From positions 1 through 16,911 of the forward strand of contig LUJS01000029.1 in the NCBI GenBank assembly GCA_001689495.1: a DNA stretch of 16,911 nt, in the 5' to 3' direction. The translations under genes and the position numbers were made by a program. The notes beneath the pieces were generated by a model that saw only the letters and a list, made by a program, of their open reading frames with translations, was not told where the DNA came from and searched no databases. Shown here piece by piece: positions 1 to 8,244 of this stretch (the stretch's first letter is position 1; every line of letters begins with the position of its first letter). Origin of the DNA: Bacteroidales bacterium M8 (GTDB taxonomy: Bacteria; Bacteroidota; Bacteroidia; Bacteroidales; Muribaculaceae).

Positions 1-290
1 TTCTGCTGATAGAGGAACTTCTGGTAGTCAAGAATCTTGCACACCGGGGGCTCGGCGGTGGGAGAGATCTCCACGAGGTCGAGCTCCTGCTCCTGAGCCA
101 TCTTCAGGGCCTCCTGAATGGAATAGATGCCGGCCTCGACATTGTCGCCCACCAAACGTACCTCGCGGGCGCGGATGCGCTCGTTGGTGGCATGTGGGTC
201 TTTGTCACGGGGATTGGGGACGAAGGGACGGCGCGGCCCGCCGGTCGATGCCGGACGTGGCGGACGAGGATAGAAGGGTTTTTTCTCCAT
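1..290 (-). CDS. infC: Translation initiation factor IF-3, N-terminal part (runs off the window)
   Basis: This is the first 96 codons of IF-3, which binds the 30S subunit, keeps the subunits apart and checks the start codon-initiator tRNA pairing. Translating the minus strand from the ATG at 288-290 gives a short basic, proline-rich tail (about 35 residues), then the IF-3 N-domain with NERIRAREVRLVGDN and the stretch IQEALKMAQEQELDLVEISP ending in PPVCKILDYQKF. These match the family core closely. The C-terminal domain lies outside. The gene starts 41 bp after the thrS stop and I see no TAnnTTTG box in the gap, so it is probably co-transcribed with thrS, as in the usual thrS-infC-rpmI-rplT order. 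The start is uncertain: infC often uses a rare start codon, and a site closer to NERIRA is possible. Confidence 0.93.
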   Translation of the reverse strand, partial: MEKKPFYPRPPRPASTGGPRRPFVPNPRDKDPHATNERIRAREVRLVGDNVEAGIYSIQEALKMAQEQELDLVEISPTAEPPVCKILDYQKFLYQQ

Positions 291-331
291 TCAGGGGGGA
301 TAAAGTTAATGACTTGGGTGAGTTATATGGA

Positions 332-2275
332 TCAATGGTTGATCATCTCGTTGACCTCCTTGGTCAATTCGGCTGCAAAGTTAGCAATTTTCATCGAACC
401 TTTATCACCTTCGCCCTGTTTTCTTACAGAAACTTCGCGATTTTCGGCTTCTTTTTCGCCAACAATGAGCATATAGGGTATTCTCTTGAGCTCGTTGTCG
501 CGAATTTTGCGTCCGATCTTCTCGTTTCGGTCGTCGATGCTGACGCGGATGTCGGCGGCTTCGAGCTCACGGGCAACCTCGGCGGCATAGTCGTTGAACT
601 TCTCGGAGATGGGGAGTATCACCACCTGCTCGGGGGCCAGCCACAGCGGGAAGCGTCCGGCGGTGTGCTCGAGCAGCACGGCCACGAAACGCTCCATCGA
701 GCCGAAGGGGGCGCGGTGTATCATGACGGGACGGTGCTTCTGGTTGTCCGAGCCTGTATACTCGAGCTGGAAACGCTCGGGCAGGTTGTAGTCGACCTGA
801 ATGGTGCCGAGCTGCCAGCGGCGGCCCAGTGCGTCCTTGACCATGAAGTCGAGCTTGGGACCGTAGAAGGCGGCCTCGCCCAGCTCGGTGCGGGCCTTGA
901 GGCCCTTCTCGGCGCAGGCGTCGATGATGGCCTGCTCGGCCAGATGCCAGTTTTCGTCAGATCCGATGTATTTTTCCTTGTGTTCGGGGTCGCGCAGCGA
1001 GATCTGTGCCTCGAAATTCTTGAAGTCGAGAGCCTTGAAGATGTAGAAGATGATGTCCATCACCTTGAGGAACTCATCCTTGATCTGGTCGGGGGCGCAA
1101 TAGATGTGCGCGTCGTCCTGCGTGAAGCCGCGCACGCGGGTCAGTCCGTGCAGCTCGCCGCTCTGCTCGTAGCGATAGACGGTGCCGAACTCTGCGAGGC
1201 GCAGGGGCAGGTCGCGGTACGAACGGGGCAGTGCGCGGAATATCTCGCAGTGGTGGGGGCAGTTCATCGGCTTGAGCAGATACTCCTCGCCCTCCTCGGG
1301 AGTATGGATGGGCTGGAAGGAGTCCTTGCCGTATTTGGCGTAGTGACCCGAGGTGACATAGAGGTTCTTGTTGCCGATGTGCGGGGTGATGACCTGCTGG
1401 TAGCCATAGCGGCGCTGTATCTTGCGCAGGAACTGCTCGAGCCTGTCGCGGAGGGCGGCACCCTTGGGGAGCCAGAGGGGCAGGCCGGCGCCTACGTTCT
1501 GCGAGAATGCGAAGAGCTCCATCTCGCGGCCCAGCTTGCGGTGGTCACGCTTCTTGGCCTCCTCGAGCAGGACGAGGTACTCGTCGAGCATCTTCTTCTT
1601 GGGGAAGGTGATGCCGTATACCCTGACGAGCTGGTTGCGCTTCTCGTCGCCGCGCCAGTATGCTCCGGCGAGCGATGTTATCTTGACTGCCTTGATGGGG
1701 GCGGTGTCGGGGATGTGTGGTCCGCGGCAGAGGTCGGTGAAGGCACCCTGAGTGTATGTGGTGATGTGGCCGTCCTCGAGCTCGGAGATAAGTTCGCACT
1801 TGTACTCCTCGCCGCGGTCGCCGAACAGCTTGAGGGCGTCGGCCTTGGCGATGTCGGCGCGTACGATGGGCTGTTTCTCACGGGCCAGCTCGAGCATCTT
1901 CTTCTCGATCTTCTCGAAGTCTGCCGAGGTGATGGTGTGGCCTGCGGGGTCTATGTCATAGTAGAAGCCGTTCTCGATGGCCGGGCCGATGCCGAACTTG
2001 ACACCGGGATAGAGTTCCTGCAGCGCCTCGGCGAGCAGGTGGGCCGACGAGTGCCAGAAGGCGTGCTTGCCTTCGGGGTCCTCCCACTTGAAGAGTCTGA
2101 TGGATGCGTCGGCGTCGATGGGGCGCGTGAGGTCCCATTCCTGACCGTCGACAGAGGCGGCGAGAACGTCGCGTGCGAGCTGTGACGAGAGGCTCTCGGC
2201 TATCTGGAGCGGAGTGATGCCGCTCTCGAATTCTTTAATCCCGCCGTCGGGAAATGTGATTTTGATGGTTGACAT
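332..2275 (-). CDS. thrS: Threonyl-tRNA synthetase
   Basis: Cytoplasmic class II synthetase of 647 residues, the normal full length, which charges tRNA-Thr and edits mischarged serine. Domains in order: TGS (about 1-62); the editing domain with HSSAH (His75, His79) and the DLCRGPH motif (Cys183, His187); the catalytic core with the zinc-binding MNCPHH (Cys339) and class II motif 2 around 367-390 (YRYEQSGELHGLTRVRGF then FTQDDAH, His390); motif 3 (HRAPFGSMERF); and the anticodon-binding domain from about 545 (LAPEQVVILPI onward). No key residue is missing. A TATCTTTG box at 2333-2340 gives it its own promoter, and infC follows after 41 bp. The long antisense open frame on the plus strand is a compositional shadow. 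Confidence 0.98.
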   Translation of the reverse strand: MSTIKITFPDGGIKEFESGITPLQIAESLSSQLARDVLAASVDGQEWDLTRPIDADASIRLFKWEDPEGKHAFWHSSAHLLAEALQELYPGVKFGIGPAIENGFYYDIDPAGHTITSADFEKIEKKMLELAREKQPIVRADIAKADALKLFGDRGEEYKCELISELEDGHITTYTQGAFTDLCRGPHIPDTAPIKAVKITSLAGAYWRGDEKRNQLVRVYGITFPKKKMLDEYLVLLEEAKKRDHRKLGREMELFAFSQNVGAGLPLWLPKGAALRDRLEQFLRKIQRRYGYQQVITPHIGNKNLYVTSGHYAKYGKDSFQPIHTPEEGEEYLLKPMNCPHHCEIFRALPRSYRDLPLRLAEFGTVYRYEQSGELHGLTRVRGFTQDDAHIYCAPDQIKDEFLKVMDIIFYIFKALDFKNFEAQISLRDPEHKEKYIGSDENWHLAEQAIIDACAEKGLKARTELGEAAFYGPKLDFMVKDALGRRWQLGTIQVDYNLPERFQLEYTGSDNQKHRPVMIHRAPFGSMERFVAVLLEHTAGRFPLWLAPEQVVILPISEKFNDYAAEVARELEAADIRVSIDDRNEKIGRKIRDNELKRIPYMLIVGEKEAENREVSVRKQGEGDKGSMKIANFAAELTKEVNEMINH

Positions 2276-2332
2276 TTTTAGTTCTTTGGTTTTGAGGGAG
2301 CCATACGGACGACCCCCTGTGTTTCAAGGTCA

Positions 2333-2340
2333 CAAAGATA
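2333..2340 (-). promoter_or_regulatory. thrS promoter, -7 box TATCTTTG
   Basis: On the minus strand this reads TATCTTTG, a perfect match to the Bacteroidetes TAnnTTTG -7 element. It lies 57 bp before the thrS ATG, giving a leader of about 50 nt. I see no clear TTTG -33 box at the usual 19-20 bp spacing. It lies in the gap after the acyltransferase gene, so thrS need not depend on read-through. Confidence 0.7.
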
Positions 2341-2355
2341 CGAATTTTTTGTGAA

Positions 2356-3348
2356 TCAAGCACGATAAAGGGCGTTAAATATTCGTCTGCGCACCCAATC
2401 GGCACACATGCAGGCGCCATAAATCGCCACCATCAGCGCCAGAGAGGACACGACGAAGAGCCAGAGCGACATCTCGGCCCACATCCACCTCACGGCAGGG
2501 CGCATCAGGTTGCCCCATATCAGGGGTGCCTTGTGTATCAGATAGACGGCAAAGGCCGACCGGGCCACGGCGTTGATCGCCGACGACGTGAGCCGCATGC
2601 GCGAGAACATCAGCAGCAGCGCCACGGACGACAGCATGACCAACGGCGAGTTGTAGGCGTAGGCCATCGACGGATTCCGGCAGGCATGGAGCGCAATAGC
2701 GGCCGAGAGCAGCAGGTAGGCGAGGCCGAATCTCACGACTCCTCCCCTCCCCTGCCACGAGCCGAGCAGTCCGTGGCGGCCCGCATATCTGCCGACCATA
2801 TACATCAGCACAAGCTGCACGAGGGTATAGCCCGTGGGGTTGAACGAGCCAGCCCACCACCATCCGGCCCAGACGTTGAAGAGCGCGAAGGCCGAGGTAA
2901 GAATCCCTGCCTCACGGCGCGACAGCGCGTCGAATCCGGCATTGATCAGCGGCGCCAGCAGCATCAGCCCGAAGTATGCGGGCACATACCACAGGTCTGT
3001 ATGGGTCAGCACCATCCAGCTCTCGGCCCACCCCGTCCACGAGAACTGCGACGGAAAGGACAGCCCGACGGCAGTATAGATGCCGACGGCATAGAACACG
3101 CACTGGAACAGATATGAGGCCACTCCGCGCAGCCTGAGCCTGATGCCGAAATAGCCCGAAATGAGCGTGAAGCAGTTGACGCCGACTATGGCGAGGGCTT
3201 CGAAGCCAAGTTGCCACGCCGTGCGCGGGGTCAGGGCGGCAATGTCTCCGCCGAGTTCGGGCAGGCCCAGCGAGGCGCCGTCTATATGGACGGCAAGCAC
3301 CATCAGCATGCTGACTATGCGCAGCAGCTCCATGTTGGACTGTCTCAT
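2356..3348 (-). CDS. Acyltransferase family 3 membrane protein (probable glycan O-acyltransferase)
   Basis: Polytopic membrane protein of 330 residues. It opens with the acyltransferase-3 signature: SNMELLRIVSMLMVLAVH (residues 4-21) carries the arginine and histidine typical of the family. About ten hydrophobic segments follow (for example near 50-70, 75-95, 120-140, 155-175, 205-225, 235-250 and 295-320). Members move acyl groups, usually acetyl or succinyl, from the cytoplasm onto surface sugars; the substrate here cannot be told. It lies alone between the ABC-F gene and thrS, with a 92-bp gap that holds a strong hairpin and no evident TAnnTTTG box, so its own promoter is unclear. The glycosyltransferase/flippase pair about 2 kb away could be a functional partner, but that is only inference. 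Confidence 0.85.
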   Translation of the reverse strand: MRQSNMELLRIVSMLMVLAVHIDGASLGLPELGGDIAALTPRTAWQLGFEALAIVGVNCFTLISGYFGIRLRLRGVASYLFQCVFYAVGIYTAVGLSFPSQFSWTGWAESWMVLTHTDLWYVPAYFGLMLLAPLINAGFDALSRREAGILTSAFALFNVWAGWWWAGSFNPTGYTLVQLVLMYMVGRYAGRHGLLGSWQGRGGVVRFGLAYLLLSAAIALHACRNPSMAYAYNSPLVMLSSVALLLMFSRMRLTSSAINAVARSAFAVYLIHKAPLIWGNLMRPAVRWMWAEMSLWLFVVSSLALMVAIYGACMCADWVRRRIFNALYRA

Positions 3349-3371
3349 GGTTGTCTCGTTTGTTCATAACA

Positions 3372-3412
3372 GCAATACCGCCCGGCCTAAATACGGCTCC
3401 GGGCGGTATTGC
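3372..3412 (-). terminator. 14-bp perfect inverted repeat after the ABC-F gene, likely terminator
   Basis: GCAATACCGCCCGG (3372-3385) and CCGGGCGGTATTGC (3399-3412) are perfectly complementary with a 13-nt loop. The repeat lies 28 bp past the ABC-F stop and just before the acyltransferase start. There is no U-tract on either side, so it may end transcription weakly or act as a 3'-end stabiliser. Confidence 0.65.
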
Positions 3413-3440
3413 GGGTTGTCATTGTCCTGTCGGATACGGA

Positions 3441-5054
3441 TCAGGAATACATCTTCTCCTTGGCGGCCAGCACCTTGGGGTCGGTGATATAGTCGTCATA
3501 GTCCATGAGCTTGTCGATGGTGCCCTTGGGTGTCAGCTCGATCATGCGGTTGCAGACGGTCTGGATGAACTCGTGGTCATGGCTCGACAGCAGCACGTTG
3601 CCCTTGAAGGCCTGAAGCGTGTTGTTGAATGCCTGAATCGACTCGAGGTCGAGGTGGTTGGTGGGCGAGTCGAGCACGAGGGTGTTGGCGTCGGTCATCA
3701 TCATGCGCGCTATCATGCAGCGCATCTTCTCGCCGCCCGAGAGCACTGATGCCTTCTTGAGCACCTCCTCGCCCGAGAAGAGCATCTTGCCCAAGAAGCC
3801 CTTGAGATATATCTCCGAGCTGTCGTTGGAGAACTGCGACAGCCAGTCGACGAGGTTGAGGTCGGTGTTGAAGAACGACGTGTTGTCCAAAGGCAGATAG
3901 GCGGTGGTGATGGTCTGTCCCCACTCGAAGGTGCCCGAGTCGGGCTTGCGGTTGCCCATAATTATCTCGAACAGGGCCGTCATGGCGCGGGGGTCGTGAC
4001 TGAGGAAGGCGATCTTGTCGCCCTTCTCGACCTGAAAGTTCACGTCCTTGAACAGCACCTCGCCGTCGATGGATGCCGAGAGGCCCTTGACCTCGAGTAT
4101 CTTGTTGCCGGGCTCGCGCTGGGGCGTGAAGATGATGCCGGGATAGCGGCGCGACGAGGGCTGGATCTCCTCGACGTTGAGTTTCTCGAGCATCTTCTTG
4201 CGCGAGGTGGTCTGCTTTGACTTGGCCACGTTGGCGCTGAATCGCTGTATGAACTCGAGGAGCTCCTTGCGCTTCTCCTCGGCCTTCTTGTTGGCCTGCT
4301 GCTGCTGGCGCAGGGCGAGCTGCGACGACTCGTACCAGAAGCTGTAGTTGCCGGCAAAGAGGGTGAGCTTGTTGTAGTCGATGTCGAGTGTATGCGTGCA
4401 GACCGAGTCGAGGAAGTGACGGTCGTGGCTCACCACGAGCACGGTGTTCTCGAACTTGGACAGATAGTCCTCGAGCCATGCCACGGTCTCGAGGTCAAGG
4501 TCGTTGGTAGGCTCGTCGAGCAGCAGGTTGTCGGGGTTGCCGAACAGAGCCTTGGCCAGAAGCACGCGCACCTTCTCGTTACCGCTCATATCGCGCATCA
4601 GCATGTAGTGCTTGTCCTCCTTGATGCCCAGACCGCTCAGCAGGGCGGCGGCATCTGCCTCGGCGTTCCAACCCTCGAGCTCGGCAAACTTCTCCTCGAG
4701 CTCGGAGGCGCGGATGCCGTCGGCGTCGGTAAAGTCTTCCTTGGCATAGAGAGCCTCTTTCTCCTTCATGATGTCCCAGAGCACGGTGTGACCCTGCAGC
4801 ACGGTGTCGAGCACGGTGCAGTCGTCAAACTTGAAGTGATCCTGCTCGAGCACGCTCATGCGCTCGCCGGGACCCTGCGACACGGAGCCGTGCGTCGGGG
4901 TGAGCTGGTCGCTCAGAATGCGCATCAGCGTGGACTTGCCCGCGCCGTTGGCGCCGATGATGCCATAGCAGTTGCCGGGCGTAAACTTGAGGTTCACGTC
5001 CTGAAAGAGTACTCTTTTACCGAATTGTATACCTAAATTATTGACAGCTATCAT
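3441..5054 (-). CDS. ABC-F family ATPase, YbiT-like, with a degenerate second ATP site
   Basis: Soluble ABC-F protein of 537 residues. It has two nucleotide-binding domains, no membrane segments, and a charged linker (about 245-300) of the kind that reaches into the ribosomal E site. It resembles E. coli YbiT along its length. Domain 1 has Walker A GANGAGKST (34-42), Walker B NLLLDE (176-181) and an H-loop (His210), but a weak signature MSGNE (156-160). Domain 2 has an intact LSGGEK signature (438-443) and His492, but its P-loop region (about 350-360, SHDPRAMTA) lacks GKS/T, and its Walker B reads VLDS, with Ser463 in place of the catalytic glutamate. So one composite site looks competent and the other dead. 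The likely role is translation-factor-like, acting on stalled ribosomes; resistance is not indicated. A TACCTTTG promoter lies upstream. Confidence 0.93.
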   Translation of the reverse strand: MIAVNNLGIQFGKRVLFQDVNLKFTPGNCYGIIGANGAGKSTLMRILSDQLTPTHGSVSQGPGERMSVLEQDHFKFDDCTVLDTVLQGHTVLWDIMKEKEALYAKEDFTDADGIRASELEEKFAELEGWNAEADAAALLSGLGIKEDKHYMLMRDMSGNEKVRVLLAKALFGNPDNLLLDEPTNDLDLETVAWLEDYLSKFENTVLVVSHDRHFLDSVCTHTLDIDYNKLTLFAGNYSFWYESSQLALRQQQQANKKAEEKRKELLEFIQRFSANVAKSKQTTSRKKMLEKLNVEEIQPSSRRYPGIIFTPQREPGNKILEVKGLSASIDGEVLFKDVNFQVEKGDKIAFLSHDPRAMTALFEIIMGNRKPDSGTFEWGQTITTAYLPLDNTSFFNTDLNLVDWLSQFSNDSSEIYLKGFLGKMLFSGEEVLKKASVLSGGEKMRCMIARMMMTDANTLVLDSPTNHLDLESIQAFNNTLQAFKGNVLLSSHDHEFIQTVCNRMIELTPKGTIDKLMDYDDYITDPKVLAAKEKMYS

Positions 5055-5076
5055 TTGCGATTATGTTTTCAGGGTG

Positions 5077-5084
5077 CAAAGGTA
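5077..5084 (-). promoter_or_regulatory. ABC-F gene promoter, -7 box TACCTTTG
   Basis: On the minus strand this reads TACCTTTG, a perfect TAnnTTTG element 22 bp before the ABC-F start codon. The leader would be very short, under 20 nt. No -33 TTTG is evident at the usual spacing. Confidence 0.7.
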
Positions 5085-5123
5085 GTGAAAAAACTCGACT
5101 TATGAATCCGCGACATGACAAAA

Positions 5124-6104
5124 TCATTCGAGACAGCGGGACATGAGATTGTCTACCGCCGCCTGAAGGGATGTCTTCTCCTTGTCTATCGAGTCATATA
5201 GCCTCTTGTTGTTGGGGCATTCAAGAGTCTTGAGTATCTTGTCCTTAATCTCGTCGACATCTGTTATGTCGTTGATGATGTCAGACTCCTGTCTGGCGGT
5301 GATTATGTCTTTGGCCCCGGTGTTTGTCGAGAACAGCACATCGCATCCAAGCGACAGTGCATCAATCAATGCGAGACCGAAAGACTCGAATTGGGAATTC
5401 TGGATAAACATACGCGACTTTGCCAGTTCGACATTCACAAGATCGTGAGGGATGACGTGATGGAATGTAACACACGGTATTGCCACAATCAGGGGCGAAT
5501 CGTCGGTGTCCCTGTAATATCCGTAGACGTCGACATGGAGGTCGTATAGGCCGCTCTCGTTGATGAGCTGGACGGCCTTGCAGACATAGAGGTTCTTTTT
5601 TTCGGTACGTCCGCCGCCAAACAGTATGATGCGACGCGGGTCTTTGGCCTCACCCGACTTGTCGAAAGCCTGCCTCAAGGCTGTCAGCTCGGCCCAGTTG
5701 ATGCCATTCATCTGCACCCCGACCTTGTGTGCTATATCCGGGAACGCACGCTTGACCATTTCGGAATATGTGTGGCTGACGCACAGGATTCTGTCGGCAT
5801 ATCTGAATATCTGTTTCTCTGCACTGTTAGACTCGCCACTCTCAAATTTGGCACATCCGTGCATGATGTAGATAATCTTCTTGCCCAGCAGTCTTGCCAG
5901 AGAGAGTTCGTATGGTCTGAACATCATCCCCGAGAAGACCACGACATCGCACATCATGATCTTGAGCAGCGACTCCGAACGCAACAGAAAGCGGTTGGTG
6001 TGTTTCTGATATGACACACTCCCGGGTAGATGGCTGATGATGTTTCGGTTCACCTCGTTCGGGCCACCGGGATTGCGATAGCTCCCGACAAACATTATTC
6101 TCAT
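5124..6104 (-). CDS. GT4-like glycosyltransferase (GT-B fold)
   Basis: Cytosolic or membrane-associated glycosyltransferase of 326 residues. The N-terminal half starts with RIMFVGSYRNPGGPNEVNRN, the glycine-rich acceptor-side loop of GT-B enzymes, and contains IIYIMHGCAKFES (77-89) and the ADRILCVS strand. The C-terminal half has ILFGGGRTEKKN (160-171) and the nucleotide-sugar site SQFESFGLALIDAL with Glu240 and Asp248, an EX7E motif whose second acid is Asp. The donor and acceptor sugars are unknown. Its ATG overlaps the stop of the upstream flippase gene (ATGA), so the two are probably translationally coupled and serve the same surface polysaccharide. A gap of 69 bp separates it from the ABC-F start. 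Confidence 0.88.
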   Translation of the reverse strand: MRIMFVGSYRNPGGPNEVNRNIISHLPGSVSYQKHTNRFLLRSESLLKIMMCDVVVFSGMMFRPYELSLARLLGKKIIYIMHGCAKFESGESNSAEKQIFRYADRILCVSHTYSEMVKRAFPDIAHKVGVQMNGINWAELTALRQAFDKSGEAKDPRRIILFGGGRTEKKNLYVCKAVQLINESGLYDLHVDVYGYYRDTDDSPLIVAIPCVTFHHVIPHDLVNVELAKSRMFIQNSQFESFGLALIDALSLGCDVLFSTNTGAKDIITARQESDIINDITDVDEIKDKILKTLECPNNKRLYDSIDKEKTSLQAAVDNLMSRCLE

Positions 6105-7639
6105 ACGCCTGACGATTTAGTCTTATTCAGGAATTTCGACAAAAACGTAGCTGCCAATTTTCGCTCGGACGAATTCAGCCCGACCGTCCAGATGGCCGCA
6201 AGAGTGACAATAAGATATAACGGCGTGTTGACCGCAAGCCGTCCGAGACCGCAGGCCGGTTGGACGGTATTGATGACGAGACATAGCGCCAGACTGCCGG
6301 CAGTGACAACCGTGACGGGAAGTATCACCTTGCGGAGATAGCCCGATGCGGATATTATCTTCTTGTAATTCAAAAAGAAAATTCGGAATATCAGTGTCAA
6401 TATCACCACGGCGATCTGTACGTATAGCAGATATTCGGGCGCGAAACCGCATCGAAAGAATATGTATGTAAGCGGGAGATTGAGCAATATGATGGCACTG
6501 GTGTATATCTGATAGAGCTTGATGTCGCCCTGAGCCTGTGCCGCAGTCCACAGCGGCCCGGTCAGGGTGTCGATAAGGCAGAAGACAATGATAAGCACAC
6601 AGAACCGGGTGCACCTTGGAGGCAAATCGGCAAGCCAAAGGCACAAGATATATTCCATATTGAATATCAGCGGTATAGCTATACACAAAAACAGAAAGAA
6701 GGCAAATTTGGAGATGCGAAGCACGAGATGCTCAAACTCGTCGGTTTCCCCGGCAGCGTGAAGCTTGTATATCTGTGGATTGGCGGCTATTATAATGTTC
6801 CTTACAAAACTGAACACGGCGTTCTTCACCTGATTGGCTATGCCCATGGTGGCGTTGAACGCGACGCCGTAAAACATATTGAGTATGACGTTGGTGCCCT
6901 GCTGATAACCTATGTCGGCTATGGAACCGAAAATATTCCAGCCCGAGAATGATGTGAGGTCACGCACGGTACCTCTGTCACAGCGCCCGAAGACCCGGAG
7001 ACGGAAATGGATTTTGTTATATATCGCAAAGATGAAGCTTATCACCAGCGTCACCACCAGAGTGAGGGCGGCATAGAGCATGAGCTTGTCGGCACTGACA
7101 ATGACGAGTATGTAAACTATGAGAAGTTTGAGCAGGGACTCTATAATGCTGATATAGGCATAGAAAGACATCCTTTCGTGCGCCATTATCAATGACTCGT
7201 AAGGACTGCGCAACACTCCGGCGATAAATGTGAGTATCGAGAGCTGATATACCACATTGGTAGCATACATGCTTCCGGGTGGGATGGAGAGCTTGTGGTT
7301 AACGAACCAGAGGCCTACCGTCTCGAGCACGACGAACAGAATGGCCGACAGCCAGCCGAGGATATGAAAACTCGATATGAAAATCTGCTGCACATAACCT
7401 TGATCATTCTTGCCGAGGGCATAGTTGATGTATCGCTGTATGGCTGTCGTGATCCCACCTCTCATGAAAGAGAACAGCACGACAACGCCACCGACAATGT
7501 TATAGATACCGAAATCGTCAATCCCGAGGGTCTGCAGCACGACACGGCTTGTATAGAACGAGATGCCCATGACCAGAAGCATCCTGAAATACAGAAAAAC
7601 TGTATTTCTGGCAATCCGTTTGTTATCTGTTGCTGACAT
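6101..7639 (-). CDS. Polysaccharide flippase, Wzx-like (MOP superfamily)
   Basis: Inner-membrane protein of 512 residues with about 12-14 hydrophobic segments across its length. The start (SATDNKRIARNTVFLYFRML, then SRVVLQTLGIDDFGIYNIVGG near 30-50) is the typical opening of Bacteroides-type oligosaccharide flippases, which move undecaprenyl-linked repeat units to the periplasm. It overlaps the glycosyltransferase gene by 4 bp. A TAACTTTG promoter lies upstream with a leader of about 108 nt. These two genes appear to be AT-richer than the thrS and cinA neighbours and stand alone, without initiating transferase, polymerase or chain-length genes. They may be a small remnant of a larger locus or serve glycans made elsewhere. 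Confidence 0.9.
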   Translation of the reverse strand: MSATDNKRIARNTVFLYFRMLLVMGISFYTSRVVLQTLGIDDFGIYNIVGGVVVLFSFMRGGITTAIQRYINYALGKNDQGYVQQIFISSFHILGWLSAILFVVLETVGLWFVNHKLSIPPGSMYATNVVYQLSILTFIAGVLRSPYESLIMAHERMSFYAYISIIESLLKLLIVYILVIVSADKLMLYAALTLVVTLVISFIFAIYNKIHFRLRVFGRCDRGTVRDLTSFSGWNIFGSIADIGYQQGTNVILNMFYGVAFNATMGIANQVKNAVFSFVRNIIIAANPQIYKLHAAGETDEFEHLVLRISKFAFFLFLCIAIPLIFNMEYILCLWLADLPPRCTRFCVLIIVFCLIDTLTGPLWTAAQAQGDIKLYQIYTSAIILLNLPLTYIFFRCGFAPEYLLYVQIAVVILTLIFRIFFLNYKKIISASGYLRKVILPVTVVTAGSLALCLVINTVQPACGLGRLAVNTPLYLIVTLAAIWTVGLNSSERKLAATFLSKFLNKTKSSGV

Positions 7640-7754
7640 ATGCCCTATTGTCTGTATTTATGCCCTATGGGGTTGTGTGAAGCAATATTCGATTGGATGG
7701 TTGTTATTGTTGGCGACAGTGCCGGATGGTTGGAGAGGTTTTACAATCAATTCA

Positions 7755-7762
7755 CAAAGTTA
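7755..7762 (-). promoter_or_regulatory. Flippase-glycosyltransferase promoter, -7 box TAACTTTG
   Basis: On the minus strand this reads TAACTTTG, a perfect TAnnTTTG element 115 bp before the flippase ATG. The rest of the 243-bp gap between the flippase and the DUF4295-type gene holds the hairpin at 7815-7857 and a direct repeat of TATGCCCTAT just before the flippase start. I see no small gene in it. Confidence 0.6.
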
Positions 7763-7814
7763 CGCAAATTTTTTCAATAAGTGCGTGTGTATGCCAAAAT
7801 GTTTGCCCGTGAGC

Positions 7815-7857
7815 AACGCCGGGCCACGGTCTGGGTTTCAGACTGCGGCCCGGCGTT
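7815..7857 (-). terminator. Terminator hairpin after the rpmB-rpmG-DUF4295 cluster
   Basis: AACGCCGGGCC (7815-7825) pairs perfectly with GGCCCGGCGTT (7847-7857). The inside can pair further (GTCTG with CAGAC around a GGTTT loop, with one mismatch in between), so the whole is a long, nearly continuous stem. It lies 25 bp past the stop at 7883. A U-tract is lacking, as in the hairpin at 3372-3412. Confidence 0.7.
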
Positions 7858-7882
7858 ATGGGTATATGTGCGGGGATGCTTC

Positions 7883-8032
7883 TTACTTGAGAGCGTCCTT
7901 GACGGCGTCGTTGGGAACCATCTGTTCCTGGAAGGTGTATGCACCTGTCTTCGCCGACTTGACTACTTTGATCACCTTGCTATAGGTGCGGCCTTCTCCC
8001 TTCTGGAGAGAGGCGACGGTTTTCTTTGCCAT
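7883..8032 (-). CDS. DUF4295-type small basic protein, ribosome-associated candidate
   Basis: A 49-residue basic protein starting MAKKTVASLQKGEGRTYSKV and ending VPNDAVKDALK, read from the ATG at 8030-8032 to TAA at 7883-7885. It matches what I know of the DUF4295 family, found just after rpmB and rpmG throughout Bacteroidetes. I recall that a Bacteroidetes-specific large-subunit protein named bL38 has been reported, and this family may be it, but I cannot confirm that. Lysine richness, small size and its place 12 bp after rpmG support a ribosomal role. It most likely shares the rpmB promoter, and the hairpin at 7815-7857 ends the unit. Confidence 0.88.
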   Translation of the reverse strand: MAKKTVASLQKGEGRTYSKVIKVVKSAKTGAYTFQEQMVPNDAVKDALK

Positions 8033-8044
8033 GAGTCAGTGAAA

Positions 8045-8233
8045 TTATTTGATTTCTTTGTGTACGGTAACTCGCTTGAGGATGGGGTTGTATTTCTTCA
8101 ACTCCAGACGCTCGGTTGTGTTCTTGCGGTTCTTGGTGGTGATGTAGCGCGAAGTGCCGGGCATTCCGCTGGCCTTGTGCTCGGTGCATTCGAGGATGAC
8201 CTGAACGCGATTTCCTTTAGCTTTCTTTGCCAT
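8045..8233 (-). CDS. rpmG: 50S ribosomal protein L33
   Basis: A 62-residue protein with the L33 pattern: NRVQVILECTEHK at the start, RYITTKNRKNTTERLELKKYNP in the middle and a basic C-terminal end. Only one cysteine is present, so this is the zinc-independent (C-minus) form of bL33, which sits near the E site of the 50S subunit. It starts 11 bp after the rpmB stop and ends 12 bp before the DUF4295-type gene, so the three are surely one transcript. Confidence 0.97.
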   Translation of the reverse strand: MAKKAKGNRVQVILECTEHKASGMPGTSRYITTKNRKNTTERLELKKYNPILKRVTVHKEIK

Positions 8234-8244
8234 CTTCTTCTATA

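Noticed and set aside
194..2185. Long open frame (663 codons) on the plus strand opposite thrS
   Set aside because: It is antisense to a full-length, strongly conserved synthetase and its translation has low complexity (Val, Leu, Glu, Gly rich) typical of a mirror frame in GC-rich coding DNA.
2305..2325. The thrS leader shares GGGTCGTCC with the small RNA terminator stem (12828-12836), suggesting sRNA-mRNA pairing
   Set aside because: A 9-base GC-rich match can be expected by chance in 17 kb, and the small RNA bases involved are locked in the terminator stem.
3441..5054. Antibiotic-resistance ABC-F (Msr/Vga/OptrA type)
   Set aside because: The protein resembles the housekeeping YbiT type along its length and sits among core genes; nothing in the sequence points to resistance.
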